Of a DNA stretch of 64,000 nt, positions 29,360 to 37,526 are shown one piece after another (position 1 is the stretch's first letter; the number at the start of each line of letters is the position of its first letter). The translations under genes were made by a program, and so were the position numbers. The notes under the pieces are model-generated. The model did no database searches and was not told where the DNA came from. It saw nothing but the letters and a program-made list of their open reading frames with translations. Location of the stretch: NCBI GenBank assembly GCA_035759745.1, contig DASTUF010000044.1, positions 1-64,000 on the forward strand, read 5' to 3'. Source of the stretch: CAMLHP01 sp035759745 (GTDB taxonomy: Bacteria > Gemmatimonadota > Gemmatimonadetes > Gemmatimonadales > GWC2-71-9).

Positions 29360-30505
29360 TTGCAACTCAACGAACTCCGGCGCACCGAGTTCCCCGGTCT
29401 GGCCTCCCGCATCTACCTCAACAGCGCCAGCGTGGGGCCGTTGCCGTTGCGGAGTCAGCGGGAACTGGAGCGCTGGAGTGATCGCCGCGGTCGCCCGTGG
29501 GAGATCTCGGATGCCGAACAATTCGAGACGATGGCCACGGCGCGGGAGCGCTCGGCAGCCCTGATCGGCGCCTCCCCCGAGGAGATGGCGGTCACGACCA
29601 ACACCTCCTTCGGATTGAGCCTCGCCGCCGCCGGCTTGCCGCTCGAGCGCGGCGACGTGGTGCTCTTCTCGGCGCGGGAGTTTCCCGCCAACGCCTACCC
29701 GTGGCTCGCCCTCAAGGAACGCGGTGTGCTCGCTGAGGTGGCGCCGCCGACGCCCGAGGGCTGGCCCGACGAGGACTATCTGGTCGAGCGGCAGCAGGAT
29801 CCCCGGGTGAAAGTGCTGGCGGTGTCGCTGGCCCAGTTCAGCAACGGTTACGCGGTGGATCTGGCCCGGCTCTCCGCCGCCACCCGCGTCAGCGGGACGC
29901 TGCTGGTGGTGGACGCGATCCAGGGCCTGGGCGCGATGCCGGTGGATGTCGGCGCCACCCCGGTGGACGTGCTGTCGTGCGGTGGGCAGAAGTGGCTAAT
30001 GTCGCCGTGGGGGAGCGGCTTCACCTACGTGCGCAGCCAGGTGCAGGAGCAGCTTCGTCCCGCAATGATCGGCTGGCTGGCCTACGAAGGGACCGAGGAC
30101 TTCACCCGGCTGACCCGATACGGCGACCAGCTCCACCACGACGCCCGCAAGTACGAGCTGGGCACGCTGCCGTACCAGGACATCGCAGCGATGAACGTCT
30201 CGCTCGAACTGGTGTCGCAGATCGGCGTTCCCGCCATCCAGGTGCAGATTGCGAAGTGCCAGGCGCCGTTGCTGGACTGGGCCACGCGCCGCAATGTGCG
30301 CGTGACCTCGCCCGTGGGACCCAGGTCGTCGGCGATTCTGTGCCTCGCGCCGCCCGATGCGCCCGGCATGCACCGCAAGTTGGCCGACGCCGGCGTCACC
30401 TGCTCCCTGCGCGAGGGCAGCCTCCGCTTCGCTCCGCACTGGTTCAATACGGTGGAGGAGGTGGAGCGAGTGGTGGAGGTACTCGAGTCGAGAGTTAAGA
30501 GTTGA
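29360..30505 (+). CDS. Class V aminotransferase (cysteine desulfurase-like, PLP enzyme)
   Basis: 381 residues. Fold type I PLP enzyme: YLNSASVGPLP substrate loop, VTTNTSFGLSLAA, the PLP-ring aspartate in VVDAIQGLGAMPVDV, and the Schiff-base lysine in SCGGQKWLMSPWGSGF. There is no cysteine in the usual persulfide loop, so an aminotransferase/lyase of isopenicillin-epimerase type is more likely than a true desulfurase; the substrate is unknown. It begins with TTG at 29360 without a visible Shine-Dalgarno site, just after a repeat. Its last residues RVKS and the TGA stop are encoded by GAGAGTT-type repeat sequence. Confidence 0.8.
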   Translation: MQLNELRRTEFPGLASRIYLNSASVGPLPLRSQRELERWSDRRGRPWEISDAEQFETMATARERSAALIGASPEEMAVTTNTSFGLSLAAAGLPLERGDVVLFSAREFPANAYPWLALKERGVLAEVAPPTPEGWPDEDYLVERQQDPRVKVLAVSLAQFSNGYAVDLARLSAATRVSGTLLVVDAIQGLGAMPVDVGATPVDVLSCGGQKWLMSPWGSGFTYVRSQVQEQLRPAMIGWLAYEGTEDFTRLTRYGDQLHHDARKYELGTLPYQDIAAMNVSLELVSQIGVPAIQVQIAKCQAPLLDWATRRNVRVTSPVGPRSSAILCLAPPDAPGMHRKLADAGVTCSLREGSLRFAPHWFNTVEEVERVVEVLESRVKS

Positions 30506-30566
30506 GAGTCAAGAGTTACTCTCATCTCTCATCTCTCGGCTCTTAACTCTCAACTCTCAACTCTCG
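30484..30566. repeat. GAGAGTT micro-repeat inverted array at a gene junction
   Basis: The left arm has units like GAGAGTTAAGAGTTGAGAG (30490-30510), the right arm complementary AACTCTCAACTCTC (to 30565). The stop of the aminotransferase gene (30503-30505) is inside the left arm, and the right arm ends 2 bp before the ATG of the HerA-like gene. The same unit occurs at 58649-58710. Confidence 0.88.
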
Positions 30567-30568
30567 AT

Positions 30569-32125
30569 ATGACCAACTTCGCCACTGCGCTAGAAGCAGG
30601 TTACGGCTTCCCCGACGACTCGCTGGTGCTGGGCGCCGCGCTCGAAGGCGAGACGCTCCACCAGGAGCCGATGGTGCGATTCCCGCTGGCGATGCTCAAC
30701 CGGCATGGCCTCGTGGCCGGAGCCACCGGCACCGGCAAAACCCGCACTCTCCAGCTGATGGCGGAGCAGCTGTCCGCGAAGGGCGTTCCGGTGTTCGTCG
30801 CGGACATCAAGGGCGACCTTCAGGGCCTGGCGGTGCCGGGCGAGAGCAGTGACAAGCTCAGGGCGCGGGCCGACTCGATGGCTTATGCCTGGACGCCTGG
30901 CGGATCGCCGGTGGAATTCGTGAGCCTCTCCGGCGCAATGGGTGCGCAACTGCGCGCCACGGTGAGCGGGTTCGGCCCCCTGCTGCTGGCACGGCTGCTG
31001 GACCTGAACGACACCCAGTCGGGCGTGCTCGCGATGGTGTTCAAGTACTGCGACGACCGCGGTCTGCTGCTGCTGGACTTCGCCGACCTGCGGAGCGTGC
31101 TGCAGTTCCTGACGTCGGACGAGGCGAAGGACGAACTCAAGGACTACGGCTCGATGTCGCGCCAGACGGTGGGCGTGCTGCTGCGCAACATGATCGCGCT
31201 GGAGGCCCAGGGCGCCGAGAAGTTCTTCGGCGAGCCTGCCTTCGACATCAACGACCTGCTGGTGACCACGAAGGGCGGCAAAGGCGTCATCACCTGCCTC
31301 GAGCTGGCGGACGTGCGCGACAAGCCCGCGCTGTTCTCGACCTTCATGATGTGGCTGCTGGCTGAGCTGTACCGCAACCTGCCCGAGGAGGGCGACCTCC
31401 CGAAGCCCAAGCTGGTCTTCTTTTTCGACGAGGCGCACCTGCTGTTCGACCAGGCTCCCAAGGCGCTGCGCGACCAGATCGAGCAGGTGATCCGGCTGAT
31501 TCGCTCGAAAGGCGTCGGCGTCTTCTTCGTGACCCAGACGCCGAAGGACGTGCCCAACGACGTGCTGGCCCAGCTGGGCAACCGGGTGCAGCACGCCCTC
31601 CGGGCGCACACGCCCGACGATGAGGCCGCGCTCCGCGCCACCGCGCGCACGTACCCCAGGACGGAGTACTACGACCTGGAAGAGACGCTGACGATGCTGG
31701 GCGTGGGTGAGGCGGTGGTGAGCGGGCTGGATCCCGGGGGACGGCCGGCACCGGTCGTCGCGTGCCGGCTGGTGCCGCCAATCGGCCGGATGGACACTCT
31801 CACACCCGATGAGTTCAAGGTGGAGCTGGCCCAGTCGGACCTGATGCGGGAGTACGCGACCCCGCTGGACCGCGAGAGCGCGCACGAGATGCTGGCGAAG
31901 CGCATGGAAGCGGCAGCAGCGGTAGCGGAAGAGGCGGGCGAGGACGCCGCCGAGAAGCCGAAGAAGCGCGCCTCGCGGCGGCAGAGCACTGCGGAAACGG
32001 TGACCAAGCGGGTACTGGGCGCCGTCGGCACCCAGGTGGGTCGTGCGATTGCTCGCGGGGTACTGGGTGTTTTCGGATTGAGCACGACCGGAAGGCGGAC
32101 GAGACGGACGCGAAGCTGGTTCTGA
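30569..32125 (+). CDS. DUF853/HerA-like P-loop ATPase
   Basis: 518 residues. Walker A GATGTGKTRT near residue 52 and Walker B LVFFFDEAHLLFD near residue 283. Conserved DIKGDLQGLA, MSRQTVGVLLRNM and FFVTQTPKDVPNDVLAQLGNR match the YjgR/DUF853 family of HerA-FtsK superfamily ATPases, whose substrate is undefined. The C-terminal about 80 residues are charged and low complexity with an alanine/glutamate run and a basic end (RRTRRTRSWF). The upstream flank is entirely repeat, so no Shine-Dalgarno site is visible at ATG 30569. Confidence 0.88.
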   Translation: MTNFATALEAGYGFPDDSLVLGAALEGETLHQEPMVRFPLAMLNRHGLVAGATGTGKTRTLQLMAEQLSAKGVPVFVADIKGDLQGLAVPGESSDKLRARADSMAYAWTPGGSPVEFVSLSGAMGAQLRATVSGFGPLLLARLLDLNDTQSGVLAMVFKYCDDRGLLLLDFADLRSVLQFLTSDEAKDELKDYGSMSRQTVGVLLRNMIALEAQGAEKFFGEPAFDINDLLVTTKGGKGVITCLELADVRDKPALFSTFMMWLLAELYRNLPEEGDLPKPKLVFFFDEAHLLFDQAPKALRDQIEQVIRLIRSKGVGVFFVTQTPKDVPNDVLAQLGNRVQHALRAHTPDDEAALRATARTYPRTEYYDLEETLTMLGVGEAVVSGLDPGGRPAPVVACRLVPPIGRMDTLTPDEFKVELAQSDLMREYATPLDRESAHEMLAKRMEAAAAVAEEAGEDAAEKPKKRASRRQSTAETVTKRVLGAVGTQVGRAIARGVLGVFGLSTTGRRTRRTRSWF

Positions 32126-32263
32126 CGGACAACCCCACGGCGCGAAGCGCGACCACCGACGCCCCCCATCCGTGCGCTTCGCCGCTCGCCCCTCTGCCTC
32201 CCTCCGGCGCCAAAGGCCGGCGGGCTGGCCCCCTTCGGCCGAAGCAATGCGGCGACCCCGTTG

Positions 32264-32312
32264 GGGGCGCCCGCCGAGCCACGCCGCCTGCGGGAGGCAG
32301 CGGGGCTCGCGG
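32264..32312. repeat. 49-bp dispersed repeat, copy 1 (CGGGAGGCAGCGGGG core)
   Basis: This segment matches the reverse complement of 53576-53624 at 47 of 49 positions. It lies in the approximately 200-bp space (32126-32327) between the HerA-like gene and the convergent glycosyltransferase. The rest of that space is GC-rich mosaic sequence without a gene. Confidence 0.85.
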
Positions 32313-32327
32313 TGGAATGCTCTGGCG

Positions 32328-33515
32328 CTACTCTCTCGCCAAACCCTGGTGCACGCTCCCCGCAATCTCCCTCAGCTCCGCGACCGCGCGGTCCCAGTTG
32401 AAGTACTGCTCCACCGCAGCCCGGCCGGCCGCACCCAGCCGCTTCGCACGCGCCGGATCATCTACCAGTGCGGCGATCGCCTCCACCAGCGGGCCGACAC
32501 GTTCGGGATCCACCAGCAGCCCGGTCTCGCCGTCATGCACCATCTCCGGGATGCCTCCGCTCCGCCCCGCGATCACCGGCAGCCCGCTCGCTGCCGCCTC
32601 CGCGATCGCGATCCCGAATCCTTCCACCCGCCTGCCTTCCCGGCGGGAGACGCCCAGATAGATGTCGGCCGCGGTGTAGAGGCCAGGCAGTTCGGCGTCG
32701 GGAATGTCGGGCGCGAACGTCACCCGGTCGCCCACGCCGTGCGCGTCTGCCAGGCGGCGCAATGCCTCGGTGTGCGCGCCGGCACCGGCCACCGCATACC
32801 GGATCATCGGATAGCGCTGCTTCAACGCGGCCAGAGCGCGGAGCACCGTGTCCACACCCTTGTGCGGCGCGCTGCCGCCCACCGTCAGGAGCCAGGTGCC
32901 GTCAGTCATCCCCAGCCGGCGGCGAAGCGCTTCATTGTCCACGCCGGGATGGAACAGAGCGGGATCAGCGCCCAGCGGCACCACCTGCACCGGGAGCTTT
33001 GACGCATTCACCTCCAGTTCGCCCATGAGCCCGAGGCACTGATCGCGGGTCCACTCACTCACCGCCACTACTGCGGCCGCCGACTGGAAGAGCCCCTGCA
33101 CCGCCCGGCGTTGCCCCGGCAACCGCTGCATCTGGTGCCGCAGTGCCAGCACGTCGGCGCCGTACACCAGCAGGCCGTACGGCGTTCCCAGCCGCTCGCG
33201 GACCCACCGCGCCACATAGCCGGCGGGCTTGAGGTGGCCGCTCCACACGAAGTCCACCCTGGCCGAGCGCGCGAGCGACGTGGCGCGGCGGGACCAGAGC
33301 AGCAAGCCCGGCAGCGTGCGCAGCTGCCGAGGCGACAGCGGGAGCCGATCGACTTCGGCAGCGATGCCTTCCGCGCTGGCGGGACCGGCTCGCTCGCTGC
33401 CGGTGGAGACCACCAGCGATCCAGCGGGATAGCGCCGGGCGATCTCGCCCATGACGCGTGCGACACCGCCCCGCGCGGGCGGAAACTCGTGCGCCAGCAA
33501 CAGGGAGGTGGGCAT
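32328..33515 (-). CDS. Glycosyltransferase, GT4-like
   Basis: 395 residues. The N-terminus LLLAHEFPPARGGVARVMGE is the glycine-rich acceptor loop of group 1 enzymes. The donor domain has VGGSAPHKGVDTVLRAL and the E-x7-E motif EGFGIAIAEAAASGLPVIAG. It most resembles phosphatidylinositol mannosyltransferase-like/WcaI-like GT4 proteins, but the donor is not identifiable. It lies 5 bp after the PorX-like regulator gene and is probably co-transcribed, away from the main polysaccharide cluster. Confidence 0.87.
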   Translation of the reverse strand: MPTSLLLAHEFPPARGGVARVMGEIARRYPAGSLVVSTGSERAGPASAEGIAAEVDRLPLSPRQLRTLPGLLLWSRRATSLARSARVDFVWSGHLKPAGYVARWVRERLGTPYGLLVYGADVLALRHQMQRLPGQRRAVQGLFQSAAAVVAVSEWTRDQCLGLMGELEVNASKLPVQVVPLGADPALFHPGVDNEALRRRLGMTDGTWLLTVGGSAPHKGVDTVLRALAALKQRYPMIRYAVAGAGAHTEALRRLADAHGVGDRVTFAPDIPDAELPGLYTAADIYLGVSRREGRRVEGFGIAIAEAAASGLPVIAGRSGGIPEMVHDGETGLLVDPERVGPLVEAIAALVDDPARAKRLGAAGRAAVEQYFNWDRAVAELREIAGSVHQGLARE

Positions 33516-33520
33516 GGGCC

Positions 33521-35086
33521 TCAGCCGCGTCGGGGAGTGAGCAGCGCGATGGGCAGCACGACTTCCTCGGGCGAGACGCCGCCGTGGAGGAACGCGCCGC
33601 GATAGCGCGCCTGGTACTCGCGCAACTTGGTGGGATACACGAAGAACCGGTCGCCGGTGGCGAGCAGCAGCCGGGTGCTCGGCGTTCGCCGGGGCAAGCC
33701 GAAAGTCGCGAGGTCGTCGACCGAAATCGCCGCCTCCGGATCCTGGGCCTTGAGGTCTTCGCCGAACTTGTAGCGCAGGTTGCTGGTGGTATCGCGCTTG
33801 GCGAACACCGTCGCCGGCGTGTGGCAGTGGATCGAGCCGTGGTCGGTGGTGAGCACTACCGGCACCGAACGCCGCGCCGCCTCGCGCAGGGCATCGAGCA
33901 GCGGAGACCGCTCGAACCAGGTGCGGGTCAGGCTGCGCAGCGCCGGCGTGTCGCGCGCCACCTCGAACAGGGTCGAGTTCTCGGTCCGTCCATGGGTCAG
34001 CTGGTCGATGAAATTGAACACCAGCGCCGTGACGCCCGGCTGCGACAAGGCCGCCGGCAGCCGCTTGAGCAGAACCTCACCATCGGCAGCGGTGAAGACC
34101 TTCTCGTAGTGCACCGGCACCTGCCGTCCGGTGAGGTCCTTGAGTTGCTCGACCAGCAACTCGGCTTCGTGGGCGTTGAGGCTTGCTTCGTCCTGGTCCG
34201 CCCACCACTGCGGGTGCCGTGCCTTGAGCTCCGCCGGGAAGAGGCCACTGAAGATCGCGTTCCGGGCAAACGGGGTCGCCGTCGGGAGGATGGAGAAGTA
34301 ATGCGCGGTCTCGACATCGAACTGCTGGCTGATGATCGGACGGATCACGGCCCACTGGTCCAGCCGCAGGCAGTCCACCACCACCAGCAGGACCTTGCCG
34401 TGTTGCTCCAGCACAGGGCGGAGAAACTCGGCGCCGATATCCACCGACAAGGGCGGCCGGTCCGCCCTGGGATCGTTGAGCCAGCTGGCGTAGTTGTTGC
34501 CCAGGAACTTGCCGAAGTCCTCGCGCACGCTCGTCTGCAGGGTGCGAAGTGCCTCCTGCAGTCCCGGTTCGTCGGCCCCGCCCAGCCGCACTTCCCACTC
34601 GGCCAGCTCCACCACCAGCTCGACCCATTCGCGCCAGCTCAGCCCGACCCCTCGACGACCTTCGAGTTCCCGGAAGCGGGTGGCGAAGTCGCGCGAGAGC
34701 CGCTGCTGCCGGATCCGGTCGCCCTCCAGCAGCCGGGTTACGACCGACAGGATCTGCCGCGGATTCACCGGCTTCACCAGGTAGTCCGAGATCTCGGCGC
34801 CAATGGCGTCCTTGAGGGTGTCGGCCTCCTCGCTCTTGGTCACCATGACGACCGGCATTGCCTGGTCCACCGAGCGGATCGCGCTGAAGATCTCGAGCCC
34901 CCGGCGCCCCGGCATCTGCTCGTCCAGCAGCACCACGCCATAGGGCTGGCGCTGCATCAGGACCAGCGCGTCATCCCCGTTGGTGGCAGTTTCCACGGCG
35001 AAGCCCTGGGCCTCGAGGAAGAGCACCTGTGATGTCAGGCTCTCGACCTCGTCGTCCACCCAGAGAATGCGCTTGGGCCTTGGCAT
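33521..35086 (-). CDS. PorX-like response regulator with PglZ domain
   Basis: 521 residues. The N-terminal receiver has the acidic pair Asp11-Asp12, phospho-acceptor Asp55 in VVLLDEQMPG, and VTK and KPVN switch residues. A helical linker (about 125-200) leads to a C-terminal PglZ domain of the alkaline phosphatase superfamily: VVVDCLRLDQW, FSGLFPAE, and metal-ligand candidates in TTDHGSIHCHTP. The same architecture is PorX, which controls the type IX secretion system in Bacteroidota. No Por genes are in this window, so the target here is unknown. The MPRPKRILW start is chosen over an upstream in-frame ATG at 35122 because it begins the receiver fold. Confidence 0.85.
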   Translation of the reverse strand: MPRPKRILWVDDEVESLTSQVLFLEAQGFAVETATNGDDALVLMQRQPYGVVLLDEQMPGRRGLEIFSAIRSVDQAMPVVMVTKSEEADTLKDAIGAEISDYLVKPVNPRQILSVVTRLLEGDRIRQQRLSRDFATRFRELEGRRGVGLSWREWVELVVELAEWEVRLGGADEPGLQEALRTLQTSVREDFGKFLGNNYASWLNDPRADRPPLSVDIGAEFLRPVLEQHGKVLLVVVDCLRLDQWAVIRPIISQQFDVETAHYFSILPTATPFARNAIFSGLFPAELKARHPQWWADQDEASLNAHEAELLVEQLKDLTGRQVPVHYEKVFTAADGEVLLKRLPAALSQPGVTALVFNFIDQLTHGRTENSTLFEVARDTPALRSLTRTWFERSPLLDALREAARRSVPVVLTTDHGSIHCHTPATVFAKRDTTSNLRYKFGEDLKAQDPEAAISVDDLATFGLPRRTPSTRLLLATGDRFFVYPTKLREYQARYRGAFLHGGVSPEEVVLPIALLTPRRG

Positions 35087-35163
35087 GAATCGAAGGTTAG
35101 GGCAACGGCGGGGGTGGGGCAACGCGGTGGCAGGCGCTTCTGGCCGGCCGTAAGTTGCGATTC

Positions 35164-35562
35164 GTGACTCCCATCACCACCACTTCCGCGGCCACGGGCA
35201 CTGATGAGCTGCTCGCGCTGCTGGCGCACACCGCCCGCGGGCCCAGGCGCGACGGCGTATTCGCGCTCTGGCTGGTGGTACGGGTCGCGGAGGGGCTCGC
35301 GAGTGCTACGCCGGCCACCGAACGGGCCGAGCGCCGGCGGCTGGCCAACCTGGAACGCCGCCTCGCCTCGCTCACCCTGCCGCCGCCACTGCGACGGGCG
35401 CTGGTCGCCAGCCTGGCGCTTTTGAAGGAGCCGGACCAGGGCGCTCCAGGCCTGGCGCTGGGGCAACTGGTCGCACCGGCCAGCGAAAGCCTGGGGGCCG
35501 ACGCCGGCGCTTTGCTCGAACGGGTTTCGAAGGCATTAAAAGCGGGAACAGCAACGGCGTGA
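35164..35562 (+). CDS. Small hypothetical protein
   Basis: 132 residues from GTG 35164 (a TTG at 35155 is an alternative; neither has a clear Shine-Dalgarno site). Mostly helical, rich in Ala/Leu/Arg (LVVRVAEGLASATPATERAERRRLANLERRLASL), soluble, no motif recognised. It is divergent from the PorX-like gene with 77 bp between starts, so a regulatory link is possible. Its TGA stop is inside the first GCGTGAA repeat unit. Confidence 0.55.
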   Translation: MTPITTTSAATGTDELLALLAHTARGPRRDGVFALWLVVRVAEGLASATPATERAERRRLANLERRLASLTLPPPLRRALVASLALLKEPDQGAPGLALGQLVAPASESLGADAGALLERVSKALKAGTATA

Positions 35563-35677
35563 AGGGAACTGAAAAAGCGTGAACGGAAAAGAAGAAGCGT
35601 GAAAGGGAATCCCTTTCACGCAGTCTCAGTTCCGTTCACGCAGTTGCAGTTCCGCCGTTGCAGTTCCGCAGCTGCGG
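35557..35677. repeat. GCGTGAA inverted array with exact 20-bp spacing
   Basis: GCGTGAA units start at 35557, 35577 and 35597; complementary TTCACGC units lie at 35615-35621 and 35635-35641, again 20 bp apart. The centre (35597-35621) is a near-perfect palindrome with 12-bp arms around one base. Further GTTGCAGTTCCG units follow up to the convergent lipoprotein gene. The TGA of the first unit is the stop of the preceding gene. Confidence 0.9.
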
Positions 35678-36127
35678 TCAGCGGGGAACTAGTGTATTCG
35701 CCGAATCAGCGCCGGATTGGCGCCGGGCCTGGTAGGCGCTGTCCGAAGCCGGCACCGCGCCCACCAGGTTGATGGTGGAGCCATTGCCAACCGGCTGGAT
35801 CCGCACCCACATCGGCTGGCGGGTCGCGTCCCATTCAACGTGCATGGCAATCACGCCGCTGGTGTCGACGAGATCGCTGAGGATCCGCCACCCTTCGCGA
35901 CTGAACTGACCGCGGTAGAACTCGGCGACCTGTTCGGCGCCGACACCGCTCTGGAAGGTGAGTTGCAGCGCGTCCGAGCTGCCGGAGCGCGACACCAGCG
36001 CACCTCTGGGCGGCGTGATGACCGTAGTGAACGCCTCGCCCACCTGGGGCAGGGTGGGAGCGGGCTCCCGGTCCTGGCAGGCGGCGAGCAGGACGACCAG
36101 TACGACAACGAATGACATATGGCGCAT
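35678..36127 (-). CDS. Putative lipoprotein of unknown function
   Basis: 149 residues from MRHMSFVVVLVVLLAACQD. A short basic start, a hydrophobic stretch and the lipobox LAAC give a type II signal peptide with Cys about 17. The mature part (VGEAFTTVITPPRGALVSR, EQVAEFYRGQFSREGWRI) resembles small periplasmic domains that pair a phosphate- or membrane-proximal sandwich with variable ends; no family is assigned. The frame is open upstream to 36802, antisense to yebC, so the start at 36127 is used. It ends in the GCGTGAA repeat region and is divergent from yebC. Confidence 0.72.
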   Translation of the reverse strand: MRHMSFVVVLVVLLAACQDREPAPTLPQVGEAFTTVITPPRGALVSRSGSSDALQLTFQSGVGAEQVAEFYRGQFSREGWRILSDLVDTSGVIAMHVEWDATRQPMWVRIQPVGNGSTINLVGAVPASDSAYQARRQSGADSANTLVPR

Positions 36128-36155
36128 GGGCGAGGAGAGTAAGGCGCGCCGACCT

Positions 36156-36184
36156 TTGCCGCAAGGTGTGACGGCGCTTATGTT
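36156..36184 (+). promoter_or_regulatory. Candidate sigma-70-type promoter for the yebC-ruv operon
   Basis: TTGCCG (36156-36161), a 17-bp spacer and TATGTT (36179-36184) lie 75 bp upstream of yebC. This is the only reasonable -35/-10 pair in the divergent gap that reads towards the large housekeeping run. Boxes are imperfect. Confidence 0.45.
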
Positions 36185-36188
36185 TGGC

Positions 36189-36227
36189 GCGGCGGCGCGG
36201 ACCCCGGAGCGGGCTTCGCGCCGCCGC
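36189..36227 (+). other. Stable GC hairpin in the yebC leader
   Basis: A perfect 11-bp all-GC stem pairs GCGGCGGCGCG (36189-36199) with CGCGCCGCCGC (36217-36227), with a 17-nt loop. It would sit at the 5' end of the transcript from the promoter above, 32 bp before yebC. No U-run follows, so it is not a simple terminator; it could stabilise the transcript or slow initiation. Confidence 0.5.
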
Positions 36228-36259
36228 CGCAACCTTGTGCGTCCGAAGGAGTTGAGGGC

Positions 36260-37009
36260 ATGGCAGGCCACAGTAAATGGAAGCAGATCAAGCGCAAGAA
36301 GGCGGTCACCGATTCCCGCCGCGCTTCCACCTGGACCAAGGTGATCCGCGAGATCACGGTGGCTGCGCGCGCCGGCGGCGGTGATCCCGGCGGCAACCCG
36401 CGGCTGCGACTCGCCATGGACGCGGCCCGCGGCGTGAACATGCCCAAGGAGAACATCGAGCGCGCCGTCAAGAAGGGCACCGGCGAACTCGAGGGCGAGT
36501 CGTACCAGGAACTCACCTACGAAGGCTACGGGCCCGGTGGGGCCGCGATCTTCATCGAAGCCACCACTGACAATCCCAACCGGACCGTCGCGGAGATTCG
36601 CCACGCGTTCAGCCGGAACGGCGGCAACCTTGGCGCCACCGGCTCGGTGGGCTGGATGTTCGATCGCAAGGGCCAGGTCTATCTCGATGCGTCCGGCCTG
36701 GGCGAGGATGCCGCGCTGGATCGCGCACTCGAGGCCGGCGCGGAGGACTTTGGGCGCGAGGGCGACCAGTACCTGGTCTCGATCTCGCCCAACAGCTTCC
36801 ATGCCGTGCGGGATGCGCTGGAGGCCGGCGGCCTGACGGTGGAATCGTCCGAGATCGCGATGGTTCCGCGCAACTCGGTGAAGGTCGAGGGCGCCGACGC
36901 GGAGAAGATCATTCGCCTGATAGAAGCACTGGAAGAACTGGACGACGTCTCCAAGGTCTTCTCCAACTTCGACATCGACGCGTCGCAGCTGGCGGAAGTC
37001 TCCAGCTGA
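36260..37009 (+). CDS. yebC: YebC/PmpR/TACO1 family protein
   Basis: 249 residues. It begins with the family signature MAGHSKWKQIKRKKAVTD and contains ARAGGGDPGGNPRLRLA and MPKENIERAVKKG. YebC proteins were first described as DNA-binding regulators; recent work points to a role in translating proline-rich stretches on the ribosome. It stands first in the ruv operon, a widespread order. Shine-Dalgarno GGAG lies nine bases before ATG. Confidence 0.95.
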   Translation: MAGHSKWKQIKRKKAVTDSRRASTWTKVIREITVAARAGGGDPGGNPRLRLAMDAARGVNMPKENIERAVKKGTGELEGESYQELTYEGYGPGGAAIFIEATTDNPNRTVAEIRHAFSRNGGNLGATGSVGWMFDRKGQVYLDASGLGEDAALDRALEAGAEDFGREGDQYLVSISPNSFHAVRDALEAGGLTVESSEIAMVPRNSVKVEGADAEKIIRLIEALEELDDVSKVFSNFDIDASQLAEVSS

Positions 37010-37031
37010 CCCCGGTGCGGAGCGCGCAGCA

Positions 37032-37526
37032 ATGAGGGTGCTCGGCGTGGACCCGGGGACGGCGGTCCTGGGTTACGGCGTGGTCGAGTCGGCCGATGGG
37101 CGCCCCGGGCGGCTGCTGGAATGCGGCGTGCTTCGCACCCGCGCCGGCGACCCCCTGCCCCGGCGGCTTCGCATGCTGCACGACGGCATCGCCGAGTTGA
37201 TCGTTCGCCACCGGCCCGACGCGGTCGCGGTCGAAACCGCCTTCCATGCCCGAAATGCCCGGACCACCATGGTGCTGAGCCACGCCCGGGGCGTGATCCT
37301 GCTGGCTGCCGAGCAGGCCGAGCTGCCGGTCCGCGAGTACGCGCCCGCTGAAGTGAAGAAGGCCATCGTTGGCCGCGGCGCGGCGCTCAAGCCCCAGGTT
37401 GCGCAGATGGTGCGGCAGCTGCTCCGTCTGGCGAGCGCACCCCAGCCGGCCGATGCGTCGGATGGGGTCGCCATCGCGCTGACCGACCTGCTGGTGGCGT
37501 CGCGCCCGCGACCGGTGCCGCGATGA
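37032..37526 (+). CDS. ruvC: Holliday junction endonuclease RuvC
   Basis: 164 residues, usual length. RNase H-like fold resolvase that cuts Holliday junctions during recombination repair. Catalytic acids: Asp7 in LGVDPGT, Glu in AVETAFHARN, and the C-terminal pair in ADASDGVAIALTD. It overlaps ruvA by ATGA and acts with RuvA and RuvB encoded just downstream. Confidence 0.95.
   Translation: MRVLGVDPGTAVLGYGVVESADGRPGRLLECGVLRTRAGDPLPRRLRMLHDGIAELIVRHRPDAVAVETAFHARNARTTMVLSHARGVILLAAEQAELPVREYAPAEVKKAIVGRGAALKPQVAQMVRQLLRLASAPQPADASDGVAIALTDLLVASRPRPVPR

Noticed and set aside
29254..29481. 75-codon plus-strand frame in the AGTGGGA repeat
   Set aside because: Encodes only repeat-derived Ser/His/Phe/Pro strings and overlaps the aminotransferase start.
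30590..32365. Minus-strand frame of 591 codons opposite the HerA-like ATPase
   Set aside because: The plus strand has Walker A/B motifs and DUF853 features; the antisense product is low-complexity.
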